DNA of 64,000 nt, taken from Thiopseudomonas denitrificans (lineage in GTDB: Bacteria > Pseudomonadota > Gammaproteobacteria > Pseudomonadales > Pseudomonadaceae). Shown here piece by piece: positions 8,471-16,891 of this stretch. Made by a program: the position numbers and the translations under genes. A model generated the notes under the pieces. It was not told the DNA's origin, did no database searches, and saw only the letters and a program-made list of their open reading frames with translations. The stretch covers positions 200,667-264,666 of the forward strand of contig NZ_LNJZ01000003.1 in NCBI RefSeq assembly GCF_002866065.1, written 5' to 3'. Numbering within the stretch: position 1 is the first letter of the stretch; every line of letters begins with the position of its first letter.

Positions 8471-8625
8471 GGCTGAATTGTACCATAATACATATCCATA
8501 TAGCAGCACTGTAGCAATCACTCGCTCACGCCATTGGTTTGGCCAGCTCCGTGTTCATTTTTGCTAGCTGGTGCCCTCCCCAACCCTGATCAGCCGGCAG
8601 GGTATCACGTGCAAAGCGTGGACTA

Positions 8626-8721
8626 TCTGACATAAAGAACCTGCTATGTCAGATTCTGAGCGTTTATTGACATAAAGCTTGCAGGAGAGCGAGATTCTGA
8701 TATACGCTTTTTGCTATATCA
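8626..8721. promoter_or_regulatory. Operator array upstream of the Fic gene
   Basis: Two inverted repeats share a 10-base spacer: TCTGACATA/TATGTCAGA (8626-8634, 8645-8653) and TGATATA/TATATCA (8698-8704, 8715-8721). Their centres are exactly 70 bases apart. A further half-site TGACATAAAG begins at 8668, 40 bases after the same sequence in the first repeat. The helical phasing suggests cooperative binding of a dimeric regulator, perhaps the winged-helix tail of the Fic protein itself. Confidence 0.6.
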
Positions 8722-8744
8722 AAAACAAGCATGGTTTCTGACAA

Positions 8745-9878
8745 ATGAATCTATCTGACTTTCAGGCTGGCCGCTATGAGCAGCGGTACGAGTACAAGGC
8801 ATTTTTGCCGGAGCTAATCTGCCACGAGTGGCTGATTTCTGACCCGGAGTTGATGGATATGCTGGGCAAGGCTGATCGGGCATTAGGAGAGCTGAATGCC
8901 TTTAGTCAGCTCATTCCTGATATTGATTTTTTCATTCAGATGTATGTTGCCAAAGAAGCTACCCAGTCCAGTCGTATTGAAGGCACCCAAACCAATATTG
9001 AAGATGCTTTCAAGGGTGCTGACGACCTGAAGCCAGAAGAGCGTGATGACTGGACCGAAGTGCAAAACTACATCCGGGCCATTCGTTTTGCGATTGACTC
9101 CTTGCAGACCCTGCCACTTTCTGTTCGGCTGCTAAAGCAAACCCATGCCGAATTAATGCAGGGAGTACGCGGCGAGCATAAGTTGCCCGGAGAGTTTCGC
9201 AGCAGCCAAAACTGGATTGGCGTTAGCCTGAAACACGCCGTTTTTGTACCGCCGCATCATGAGCATGTCCCTGAACTGATGGGGGATCTGGAGAAATTTT
9301 TACATGCAGAACATTTCTTTGTGCATCCATTGCTGCGGATTGCCATTGCTCATTACCAATTTGAAACCATCCACCCTTTTCTTGATGGCAATGGCCGTCT
9401 GGGGCGTTTGATGATTTCGCTGTATCTCGCTTCCGAGGGGCTGCTGACAAAGCCCGCGCTGTACCTGTCGGATTATTTTGAGCGGCATAAAACAGCCTAT
9501 GTGGATCATTTGATGGCGGTACGGAATGGCAACCACATGCGTGAATGGCTCGTGTTTTTTTTATTTGGCGTTGAAGAAACTGCGCGGGCATCGGCTGCGG
9601 TGTTTCGTGCAATTATCGACTTGAAGCAACGCATTGAAAGAGAGGTACTACCCCGCTTTAGCACGCGCCGACAAGACAATGCGCAAAACCTGGTGCGCCA
9701 ATTGTATGGTCAACCCATCATTGACATTAAATGGGTAGCCCAGACATTGGATGTTTCAACCAATACGGCGGCGGCTTTGATTAACGATTTGGTTAGCTAT
9801 GGCGTGCTGGCAGAGCTTACTGAGCAACGACGTAATAGATTGTTTGCTTTTGAAGAGTATTTGAAGCTTTTCCACTAG
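8745..9878 (+). CDS. Fic family protein (class II, with inhibitory helix and C-terminal winged helix)
   Basis: A 377-residue Fic protein. The catalytic loop HPFLDGNGRLGR (around 212-223) is intact, so it should transfer AMP or a related group from a nucleotide to a target hydroxyl. The N-terminal SSRIEG (around 77-82) is the (S/T)xxxE(G/N) inhibitory motif, which obstructs ATP binding until released; this makes it class II. Residues about 310-377 look like a winged-helix DNA-binding domain (IDIKWVAQTLDVSTNTAAALINDL), suggesting autoregulation at the operators upstream. It is the only plus-strand gene of the island and is transcribed towards the methyltransferase. No canonical ribosome site precedes the ATG. 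The target protein is unknown. Confidence 0.9.
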   Translation: MNLSDFQAGRYEQRYEYKAFLPELICHEWLISDPELMDMLGKADRALGELNAFSQLIPDIDFFIQMYVAKEATQSSRIEGTQTNIEDAFKGADDLKPEERDDWTEVQNYIRAIRFAIDSLQTLPLSVRLLKQTHAELMQGVRGEHKLPGEFRSSQNWIGVSLKHAVFVPPHHEHVPELMGDLEKFLHAEHFFVHPLLRIAIAHYQFETIHPFLDGNGRLGRLMISLYLASEGLLTKPALYLSDYFERHKTAYVDHLMAVRNGNHMREWLVFFLFGVEETARASAAVFRAIIDLKQRIEREVLPRFSTRRQDNAQNLVRQLYGQPIIDIKWVAQTLDVSTNTAAALINDLVSYGVLAELTEQRRNRLFAFEEYLKLFH

Positions 9879-9948
9879 TCTCGGCCTCTTCACGCGGGTG
9901 GAGACCGGCCGGCTTGGCCGTCGTCGCTGGTGTATAAAATTAATTCGC

Positions 9949-12708
9949 TCATGCCTTTGTCCTTTTGGCGGTTTGTTCAGTCATCCTGGTATACATCTCA
10001 AACAACTTCTCCAGCCGTTCGGTATCGTTTTTGAAGCGGCGGCCTATGTAGATGCGTTCGATGATTTCGTCGTTGTGGTTGTGGGCGGCGCGCAGGTTGT
10101 CGGGCATGGTGGCCGGGTCGTAGAGGTCGGCGATGGTGGCGGGGAAATGGGCTTCGCGGGCGAGCAGGATGTTTTCAGCGGCGCTGGTCAGGTCGGTGAT
10201 GTTTTTTTCGGTGAGCTGGGGAATGGGGAAGGTGTTCCAGCCCATGGTGTTCGAGTAGCGGAAGTCAGTTTTCATTTTGCCGCAAACAGTGCCAATCCAG
10301 ACCAGATGCAGACGGCTGGCAAGAAGCGCCATGTTCCACGAGGGCGCATCGTAGAGAGCAAAAGCCAGATTGGTTACGGTGGACTTATTGTCTAGCAGAC
10401 CTACGGGCAAATACTCACGAGATTCTGAAGACACGCAGGGCATGGCGATAGTTTGTAGTTTGCCGATGTTCATTTCCCGCATTTGATGCGCATGTGCTGC
10501 CATTTCGTTAGCACCCTTGTCACGGCTATTCAGGCGCATGGCTTTAACTGCTTCGATGCGTTGCCCAATGAGTGGAATGGCAAGAGCCTCGTCCAGATGT
10601 TGATCGTCAATCCACAGGCAGTAACGCTCCAGCCCGCGAATAAATTCTGCCGAACCATAAATTCGGCGAATAAAACGGCTGTGCTGTTCCGGAGTCAGTT
10701 GTAGTGCTTGCAGCTCCGGGCGTGACAGCAATAAATGACCGCCATCTACGGGTTTGTTGCCGAAGCTCATTTCTGCTTGTCCGGAAAGCGGACGCGAGGC
10801 TCTTTCGACAATTACAGCAGGGCCGGAAATCAGATAAGCATTGATATGTTCACATAGCCGCTCGACGGTTTGCCCCTGTTCATCCAGCGAAAAAATGCGT
10901 CTCTGGGCAGGCGGCGTGCTGCTGATGCCAATAATCGCCACAGTCACGCCAGCATTGTGGCTGGCGAGGTTGGCCCATTTGAAACTGGTATGGGCAAAGC
11001 TGATCTGGCAGCCGGTGGCAAACACCAGCGGCCATAAGATGGGTACTTGCTGGCCCTGACAAATGGAGTTGGTGGACACAAAAGCAGCAGCGGCAGAGCC
11101 GTGCCGGCAATAGTCGGCAGCCTTGAGAAACCAGCCGGCAACATAATCCAGCGATTTCCAGTTTTTGCAGCGTTTGTCGAACAGGGCTTGCAGGTCGGCT
11201 TTTTGCTCGGCGCTTTGCCAGGTGCTGCCCAGATAGGGCGGGTTGCCGCAAATGTAGGTTTCGCCGCCTTCGTTCTCGAAACTGATTTCTGCCTGATCAA
11301 GCGGGGTTTGAAACAGGTCGTCACCCAGCAGTTTGACGGCAGCGCCGGTGGGCGGGCAGACGCTGAGCCAGTCGAGCTTGAGGGCGTTGTCGGTGACGAT
11401 CCAGTTATCGGCGCTCAGCGGCAGAAACTCGGCCAGTGCCAGTTGTTTGCCCCGCCAGGTTACGTCGCACTGGTATTCGGCAATGATCAGCGCTAAACGG
11501 GCGATTTCGGCGGAGAAGCCACGCAGTTCGATGCCGCGAAAGTTGGTCAGCGGGATCTCGCTGGCGCGGTCGGCTTCGTTGCGGCGGCGGTTGATTTCGG
11601 CTTCAAGCTCACGCATTTGCTTGTAGGCAATCACCAGGAAGTTGCCGCTGCCGCAGGCGGGGTCAAACACGCGGATGCGCGCCATGCGCTGGCGCAGGTT
11701 GAGCAGTTTGCGCGTGTTGTCGCCGGCTTCGTTGAGGCTGTTGCGCAGCTCGTCCAGAAACAGCGGATTGAGCACCTTGAGGATGTTGGGCACGCTGGTG
11801 TAGTGCATGCCCAGCTCGCCGCGCTCGTCTTCGTCGGCCACGGCCTGAATCATGGAGCCGAAAATGTCCGGGTTGATTTTGGTCCAGTCGAGGGTGCCGA
11901 TGTGGATCAGGTAGGAGCGGGATATTTTGCTAAAGCGCGGCACCTGGCTGGAGCCGGAAAACAGGCCGCCGTTGACGTAGGGGAAGCGGTCGGCCCAGCG
12001 TGGTATGCCGGCGCTTTCGCGCTGGTTGCGGGCGGTGTTCATGGCCAGAAAAATGGTGCTGATGACCTCGGCGGTGTTGCTGGCATCGCCGTCACTCATT
12101 TGGCTGACGGTGTGGGTAAACAGGCTGTTGGTGGCGAAAATATCGGTATCTTCGGCAAAGAAGCAGAAAATCAGCCGTGCCATGAAGTGGTTCATTTCGT
12201 GGCGTTGTGCGCCCCGGCCCCAGTCGGGGTTGTCTTTGAGCAGCTCGGTGTACAGCCGGTTGAGGCGACTGGTGGCGCGAATATCAAAGGAGCTGTCGCG
12301 GATTTGTTGAACGGTGGAGATACCGGCCAGCGGCAGGAAAAAACCAAAGTGATCGGGAAAGTCGACGTAGGCACAGGCTATGGTTTCGCCGCTGGCCAGG
12401 TCTTCGGCTTCAAAGTCGGTGCCGTCGGTGGCGAGAATGAACTTGGCCTTGGCACGCCCGGTGGCCGGGCTGTCGCGCAGGGCGGCCAGGGTGTCGGTGA
12501 CTGCACCGGGTTCGGCTACGGCGAGGTGGATGTTGTTGCGCTGCAAAACGCCGCCCACGTCCGAGCTGTTGGTGTTGCCGCTGCGCAGGCGCTTGAGGGT
12601 GGTGGCCTTGTTGCCAAAGGCTTCGAGAAAGGCGTAGGGGAATTCGCCCGCATCAAAGGGCCGGGCGGCAAGGTCGGTAATGGCCTGTTCGATTTCTACA
12701 GCGTTCAC
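9949..12708 (-). CDS. MmeI-like class I SAM-dependent DNA (adenine) methyltransferase without visible nuclease motif
   Basis: A 919-residue protein. Motif I FDPACGSGNF (348-357) binds SAM and GNPPY (488-492) is the NPPY catalytic motif of N6-adenine/N4-cytosine methyltransferases. Domain order follows MmeI-type enzymes: N-terminal domain, helical connector, methyltransferase, target recognition region (about 600-800) and C-terminal helices. In type IIG enzymes the N-terminal domain carries a PD-D/ExK nuclease. Here the corresponding region (about 60-125) shows no D...ExK arrangement, so it probably only methylates. Cutting could then be provided by the helicase/GIY-YIG pair of the same island. 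It follows a small regulator gene by 24 bases. Confidence 0.88.
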   Translation of the reverse strand: MNAVEIEQAITDLAARPFDAGEFPYAFLEAFGNKATTLKRLRSGNTNSSDVGGVLQRNNIHLAVAEPGAVTDTLAALRDSPATGRAKAKFILATDGTDFEAEDLASGETIACAYVDFPDHFGFFLPLAGISTVQQIRDSSFDIRATSRLNRLYTELLKDNPDWGRGAQRHEMNHFMARLIFCFFAEDTDIFATNSLFTHTVSQMSDGDASNTAEVISTIFLAMNTARNQRESAGIPRWADRFPYVNGGLFSGSSQVPRFSKISRSYLIHIGTLDWTKINPDIFGSMIQAVADEDERGELGMHYTSVPNILKVLNPLFLDELRNSLNEAGDNTRKLLNLRQRMARIRVFDPACGSGNFLVIAYKQMRELEAEINRRRNEADRASEIPLTNFRGIELRGFSAEIARLALIIAEYQCDVTWRGKQLALAEFLPLSADNWIVTDNALKLDWLSVCPPTGAAVKLLGDDLFQTPLDQAEISFENEGGETYICGNPPYLGSTWQSAEQKADLQALFDKRCKNWKSLDYVAGWFLKAADYCRHGSAAAAFVSTNSICQGQQVPILWPLVFATGCQISFAHTSFKWANLASHNAGVTVAIIGISSTPPAQRRIFSLDEQGQTVERLCEHINAYLISGPAVIVERASRPLSGQAEMSFGNKPVDGGHLLLSRPELQALQLTPEQHSRFIRRIYGSAEFIRGLERYCLWIDDQHLDEALAIPLIGQRIEAVKAMRLNSRDKGANEMAAHAHQMREMNIGKLQTIAMPCVSSESREYLPVGLLDNKSTVTNLAFALYDAPSWNMALLASRLHLVWIGTVCGKMKTDFRYSNTMGWNTFPIPQLTEKNITDLTSAAENILLAREAHFPATIADLYDPATMPDNLRAAHNHNDEIIERIYIGRRFKNDTERLEKLFEMYTRMTEQTAKRTKA

Positions 12709-12732
12709 TGATGCGTGGCTCCGTGGCAGTGG

Positions 12733-12987
12733 CTATGGGGCGGGCGGGGTGCGGTCCTGTTGTACCGGATCGGGGAGGTGTTCGGCAAGCTCGCTGGTGC
12801 CAACCCCAAAATAGGTACAGAGCTTGTCGACCACCTCGGTAGTGGTGACATAACCCTTGATATTGGCAATCCTGGACAGCGTGGTGCGGTGAATGTCGGT
12901 TTCTCGCGAGATTTCCTCGAAAGTGATCTTGCGCCCTTCCTGAAATTCTTTTTCCGCTACCAGCTCTTTGAGTCTGAATCTGATCAT
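12733..12987 (-). CDS. Small Cro/C1-type helix-turn-helix regulator
   Basis: An 84-residue protein starting at ATG 12987, chosen because AGGAGG lies just upstream; a longer frame begins at 13011. It opens MIRFRLKELVAEKE and contains ITFEEISRETDIHRTTLSRI, a helix-turn-helix of the small XRE/YozG-like class. It ends with a Pro-rich tail. It lies 24 bases before the DNA methyltransferase on the same strand. Small regulators of this kind (C proteins) often set the timing of methyltransferase and nuclease expression in restriction systems. It forms the right edge of the defence island. Confidence 0.8.
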   Translation of the reverse strand: MIRFRLKELVAEKEFQEGRKITFEEISRETDIHRTTLSRIANIKGYVTTTEVVDKLCTYFGVGTSELAEHLPDPVQQDRTPPAP

Positions 12988-13126
12988 TTTCCCTCCTAAA
13001 ACTCCGGGCATTCTAGCCCATTCCAGAGTAAGAAGGCATTTAAGGGCCTACGCTTGAATTTCTATGGAATTAAATGTAGCTCAAGAGCGATGAAAATGAT
13101 TTGTTGAGTACTCCTTGCGTTGCACT

Positions 13127-13144
13127 TGTGGCTTTCAAGCCACA
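13127..13144 (-). repeat. Perfect hairpin between moeA and the defence island
   Basis: TGTGGCTT and AAGCCACA form 8-base arms with a two-base loop. The element lies 36 bases beyond the moeA stop on the minus strand. There is no T-run, so it is at best a weak or Rho-assisted terminator for the narXL-mob-moa-moe operon. Confidence 0.35.
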
Positions 13145-13179
13145 GATAACCCCCGAGGAAACACGGCGACGGGTTGTGC

Positions 13180-14403
13180 TCACAGCAAGGAGGAAAACGG
13201 TACAAACTGAAGCGTGTCACCTGCGCTGACGGAGGTGTGCCCGGGAACGATTAGCATGCCGTCTGCCCAGCTGCAATTGGCCAGCATGGCTGAGCTTTGT
13301 TTTGGGTGTAAGCGGGCTTGCAAGCCGTGTGCGCACGCTTCAAGACGGGCGTGCAAATATTGTTCGCGAACCCGCTTTCTGGTCTGGGTAAAGGTTGCCT
13401 GTACAGGTAACGTTTTGGCTGCAACATCCATTTGGCCCTGCGCTGCCAGAAGGGCCGGGCGAGCTATAACGAGCGCCGTAACCAGGCTTGCACCAGGGTT
13501 GCCGGGCAAGCCGATCCAGGGTGTTTTGCCGATGCTGCCAAATGCCAGTGGCTTGCCGGGCTGGATAGCGACACGCCATAAGCTGATCTGGCCATGCTGC
13601 TGCACTGCTGTTTTCATATGATCAGCTGCCCCAACAGAAACACCGCCACTACTGATCAGGACATCTTGTTCACCGGCTGCAATTGCAAGTTGTTGCGAGA
13701 CTGCGGCCAGTTCGTCACGCATGCGTGGGTAACAGGTAACGGCAAAGCCCCAGCCCTGCAGAAGGCTGGTGAGCAAAAAGCTGTTCGTGTCGTAGATTTG
13801 CCCGTCATCAAGCGGGGTGCCCGGGTCACGCAGTTCATTGCCGCTGCTGAGGATACCTATGCGCAGTGGTCGATAGACTGGAACTTCGGCATAGCCCTGG
13901 CTGGCCAGCAGACCGATGTGCCGTGCATCGAGACGGGTACCCTGGGCAAGAAGCGGTTGTCCGGCCCGGGTTTCTTCGCCCTGTCGGCGGATATTCTGAC
14001 CGGGCTGCCAGTTTTCAAAGAAGACTTGTCCGGTGTTGGTACGGCAGTTTTCTACCGGAATGACTGTGTCGGCACCCGCGGGCAACACCGCGCCGGTAAA
14101 GATCTGCATGCAATGGCCGGGCTGCAGGGTGGACGGCGGGTCGCCAGCGGCCTGGCAGCCGGCCACGGGCAACCAGGGGTTGGCCGGGTCCGGGTCGGCG
14201 CTGTTCAGGGCGTAGCCGTCCATGGCGCTGTTGTCCCAGCGCGGGACATCCAGCCGTGCCGCCAGGTCTGCGGCAAGGACTTTGCCGCGCGCTTCGGTCA
14301 GCGGCAGGCGGATACTGTCCAGCGGCCGCTGCAGCAGGGTTGTCAGGATGTCGATGGCCTGCCCGATGCTGTGCAGGCTGCTTTGTTCACATGGATTGTT
14401 CAT
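13180..14403 (-). CDS. moeA: Molybdopterin molybdenumtransferase MoeA (first copy)
   Basis: A 407-residue MoeA, which inserts molybdate into adenylylated molybdopterin. The active-site stretch DNSAMDGYA (Asp matching E. coli Asp59) is present, as are GNEL (Glu188 equivalent) and SSGGVSVGAAD (Asp259 equivalent). It lacks the acidic residue usually found in GGVSVGEAD, having Ala instead. Last gene of the minus-strand narXL-mobA-moaCDE-moeA operon, with a four-base overlap with moaE. A second, clearly different MoeA is encoded at 32387-33583, so the two may serve different conditions. Confidence 0.95.
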   Translation of the reverse strand: MNNPCEQSSLHSIGQAIDILTTLLQRPLDSIRLPLTEARGKVLAADLAARLDVPRWDNSAMDGYALNSADPDPANPWLPVAGCQAAGDPPSTLQPGHCMQIFTGAVLPAGADTVIPVENCRTNTGQVFFENWQPGQNIRRQGEETRAGQPLLAQGTRLDARHIGLLASQGYAEVPVYRPLRIGILSSGNELRDPGTPLDDGQIYDTNSFLLTSLLQGWGFAVTCYPRMRDELAAVSQQLAIAAGEQDVLISSGGVSVGAADHMKTAVQQHGQISLWRVAIQPGKPLAFGSIGKTPWIGLPGNPGASLVTALVIARPALLAAQGQMDVAAKTLPVQATFTQTRKRVREQYLHARLEACAHGLQARLHPKQSSAMLANCSWADGMLIVPGHTSVSAGDTLQFVPFSSLL

Positions 14404-14873
14404 GGAGAATCCTTGCTGTCCTGTTGCCAGCGTGTCGCAGCTGCCTGGTCGCTGGCGCGTCCGTCGACCCAGTGGCTGCCTGCGGCGGTCTGTTCTTTTT
14501 TCCAGAAGGGCGCGCGCGTTTTCAAATAGTCCATGATGAAGGCGCAGGCGTTGAAGGCGTCCTCGCGGTGGGCGCTGGCGGTGGCGACGAACACAATGGG
14601 TTCGCCCTGCTCCAGTTCGCCGACCCGGTGTAAAATCTGCACGGACTGCAGCGGCCAGCGTTGGCGGGCTTCGTGGGCGATCTGTTCCAGTGATTTCTCG
14701 GTCATGCCGGGAAAGTGTTCGAGAAACATGCCGTGTACCTGTTTCTGCTGGTTGAAGTCGCGCACATAGCCGGTAAAGCTGACTACCGCGCCCACCGCCA
14801 GATTGCCGCCATGCACTGCTGCAGTGAGCTGGCCGGAATCGAAGGGAGCGGTTTGCACCTGGATGCTGATCAT
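14400..14873 (-). CDS. moaE: Molybdopterin synthase catalytic subunit MoaE
   Basis: A 157-residue protein from ATG 14873. MoaE takes sulfur from the thiocarboxylated C-terminus of MoaD and builds the dithiolene of molybdopterin. Family features visible are VGAVVSFTGYVRDFN, the HFPGMTEK region, HRVGELEQGE, HREDAFNACAF and the lysine cluster YLKTRAPFWKKE, which contains the catalytic lysines. It follows moaD with one base between them and overlaps moeA by four bases. A longer open frame beginning inside moaD has no family support. Confidence 0.95.
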   Translation of the reverse strand: MISIQVQTAPFDSGQLTAAVHGGNLAVGAVVSFTGYVRDFNQQKQVHGMFLEHFPGMTEKSLEQIAHEARQRWPLQSVQILHRVGELEQGEPIVFVATASAHREDAFNACAFIMDYLKTRAPFWKKEQTAAGSHWVDGRASDQAAATRWQQDSKDSP

Positions 14874-14874
14874 G

Positions 14875-15123
14875 CTAACCCCCGGTGACCGTGGGAAAGA
14901 ACGCAACCTCGTCACCGTCCTGTACCGCAGTGTCCAGGCGACACATGTCCTGGTTGCGGGCACACATGATGCCCGGGTCTTCCAGTACGCTCCAGGGTCC
15001 ACCCTGTTGCACCAGATGGGCGCGGATGTCGCCCAGCGTTTGCCACTGCGCCTGCCATTGCAGTTGCAGCTGCTCCTGTTTGAGCACCTCTTTGTAGCGG
15101 GCAAAGAACAGCACCTTGATCAT
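14875..15123 (-). CDS. moaD: Molybdopterin synthase sulfur carrier subunit MoaD
   Basis: An 82-residue ubiquitin-fold protein beginning [14 protein letters not shown] and ending FFPTVTGG. The terminal Gly-Gly is adenylated and thiocarboxylated by MoeB before it donates sulfur within the MoaD-MoaE complex. No moeB is present in the window, so activation must come from elsewhere in the genome. The start overlaps the moaC stop by four bases. Confidence 0.95.
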   Translation of the reverse strand: MIKVLFFARYKEVLKQEQLQLQWQAQWQTLGDIRAHLVQQGGPWSVLEDPGIMCARNQDMCRLDTAVQDGDEVAFFPTVTGG

Positions 15124-15617
15124 GGTTGGCCTCCCGGGGCGGTTTTGCCTTCAGCGCGGACATAGTGGCCGCTTTTTCCACCCTGTTTATCCAGCAGATG
15201 TACCTGTTCGATCTGCATGTCCTTGTCCACCGCTTTGCACATGTCGTACAGGGTCAGTGCCGCCACGGAAACGGCGGTCAGGGCTTCCATTTCCACGCCG
15301 GTCTGGCCGGCCAGTTTGCATGTCGCCGTGATGTATACATGCTGTGGCGGCCGGGGCTCGAGGTGAACCTTGACGCTGGTCAGCATCAGCGGGTGGCACA
15401 GGGGAATGAGTTCGTGGGTGCGTTTGGCGGCCTGGATGCCGGCAATGCGGGCAACGGCAAACACATCGCCCTTGGGGTGGCCGCCCTGCTGGATCATGTC
15501 CAGCGTTTGCGGTTGCATGTGCACCAGGGCACAGGCGGTGGCCGCGCGTTCGGTAATGGCCTTGGTGGTCACGTCCACCATGTTGGCGCGGCCCTGATTA
15601 TCCAGATGGGTAAGCAT
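15120..15617 (-). CDS. moaC: Cyclic pyranopterin monophosphate synthase MoaC
   Basis: A 165-residue MoaC, which converts the MoaA product 3',8-cyclo-7,8-dihydro-GTP to cyclic pyranopterin monophosphate. Conserved stretches are [31 protein letters not shown] (with the catalytic His/Cys region), [23 protein letters not shown] and KQGGKSG. The partner enzyme MoaA is encoded in the divergent nar operon. It lies eight bases after mobA and overlaps moaD. Confidence 0.96.
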   Translation of the reverse strand: MLTHLDNQGRANMVDVTTKAITERAATACALVHMQPQTLDMIQQGGHPKGDVFAVARIAGIQAAKRTHELIPLCHPLMLTSVKVHLEPRPPQHVYITATCKLAGQTGVEMEALTAVSVAALTLYDMCKAVDKDMQIEQVHLLDKQGGKSGHYVRAEGKTAPGGQP

Positions 15618-15625
15618 GCTGACTC

Positions 15626-16219
15626 CTATTCCAGTGTTTCCGTTAGCCTGGCCGGCTCATTGAAATTGTCTAGCCGGCGATCGCCGGCGGCAATATGGAC
15701 AGCCACCGGCTGCAGCTTCAGCAGCGCACGGAGCGGACTGCGCTGGCCGGCCTTCCATTGCTCCTGCAGTGCAGGCAGCAGGCTGACCGGCAGCAGACTG
15801 AACAGCGGTTGCCAGTGGTCTCGATGATGCAGCATCACCGGTCGTTTACCGGCCTGCCTGTGTAAACTGCGCAAAAGTGCCCGGTCAATGCGAGGGGCGT
15901 CGCAGGGTAGTATCAGCAACTGGGCGTTGCCGGCTACTTTCAGTGCTTCGATGATACCGGTCAGCGGGCCGGGATAATCGGCAGCAGGATCGCTGACCAG
16001 CTGGTCAGCCAACTTCCGATAACGTTCGTGGTTGCGGTTGCAGGAGATGATCAGGTCATCGGTTAGTGGCCGCACCACTTGGTGCATGTGCTCGATCAAA
16101 GGGCGGTTGTGCCAGTGGATCCAGCCTTTGTCACGGCCGCCCATGCGCTGGCCACGACCACCCGCCAGTAACAGGATGCTGCAGTCGGGCAGGAGGCTTG
16201 CAGGAGGGACGCTGGTCAT
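15626..16219 (-). CDS. mobA: Molybdenum cofactor guanylyltransferase MobA
   Basis: A 197-residue protein with the nucleotidyltransferase signature [18 protein letters not shown] at 17-33, the Rossmann-like core and LPCDAPRI. It adds GMP to Mo-molybdopterin, giving the bis-MGD cofactor needed by the NarG nitrate reductase encoded in the same window. It starts three bases after narL, so expression is tied to the nitrate sensor operon. Confidence 0.94.
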   Translation of the reverse strand: MTSVPPASLLPDCSILLLAGGRGQRMGGRDKGWIHWHNRPLIEHMHQVVRPLTDDLIISCNRNHERYRKLADQLVSDPAADYPGPLTGIIEALKVAGNAQLLILPCDAPRIDRALLRSLHRQAGKRPVMLHHRDHWQPLFSLLPVSLLPALQEQWKAGQRSPLRALLKLQPVAVHIAAGDRRLDNFNEPARLTETLE

Positions 16220-16222
16220 GGT

Positions 16223-16891
16223 CTAGATGCTTTTGGCAAGGTCATGTTCCAGGGCCCAAATTGCAGCTTCAGTACGGGAGCGCAGGCCCAGCTTGTGTAA
16301 TACACGCTTGACGTGCACCTTGACCGTGCCTTCGCTGATCTCCAGATTGCGGGCGATCAGTTTGTTGCTCTGGCCTTTGGCGATCAGCTCAAGTACATCC
16401 TTTTCGCGGCGTGTCAGATCGACCGGCTGTGATGCCGGTTCAAGGCGGCCCTTGATCGCCGAGGCAAGAATGTGGGTCAGCTCCGGGCTGAGGGCTGTTT
16501 TGCCCTGTGCTGCGGCACGGATTTGCAGCACGATTTCCTCGGGTTCCATATCCTTGAGCAGGTAGCCGTCAGCACCCTCGCGCAGGGCTTCGACCACATC
16601 TGAATGCTCATCGGAAACACTAAAAATGATGATTTTTGCGTCCACTCCGGCGGTGCGCAGTGCCTTGGTGGTTTCAATCCCGTTAAGTCCCGGCATGTTC
16701 AGGTCCAGCAGGATCAGATCAAGCTCGGGTTCGATTGAAGTCGCTATCTGAATGGCTTCTTCACCGGAGCCCGCCTGGGCAACGGGCTGCAGGTCATCTT
16801 CCATGGCCAGCAAATCGGCCAGGCCGCGCCGGAGCATGGGGTGGTCATCGACCAGCATGATGCGAGCGGGCTCTGAGATCGGCGGTGTCAT
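16223..16891 (-). CDS. narL: Nitrate/nitrite response regulator NarL
   Basis: A 222-residue response regulator. The receiver domain has the acidic pair VDDH (14-17) and the phosphorylated Asp63 in LLDLNMPG. The C-terminal LuxR-type helix-turn-helix (about 155-215) includes LTRREKDVLELIAKG and RNLEISEGTVKVHVKRVL. NarX phosphorylates NarL in nitrate, and NarL then binds TACYYMT heptamers to activate nitrate respiration genes. A 7-2-7 heptamer pair lies in the narX/narK intergenic region. Overlaps narX by four bases. Confidence 0.95.
   Translation of the reverse strand: MTPPISEPARIMLVDDHPMLRRGLADLLAMEDDLQPVAQAGSGEEAIQIATSIEPELDLILLDLNMPGLNGIETTKALRTAGVDAKIIIFSVSDEHSDVVEALREGADGYLLKDMEPEEIVLQIRAAAQGKTALSPELTHILASAIKGRLEPASQPVDLTRREKDVLELIAKGQSNKLIARNLEISEGTVKVHVKRVLHKLGLRSRTEAAIWALEHDLAKSI

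Noticed and set aside
9949-12708. Stand-alone type IIG restriction-modification enzyme
   Set aside because: The methyltransferase motifs are clear but the N-terminal PD-D/ExK nuclease motif expected of MmeI-like enzymes is not visible.
11617-12711. A 364-residue plus-strand frame opposite the DNA methyltransferase
   Set aside because: Gly/Val-rich shadow frame without motifs, antisense to motif-bearing sequence.
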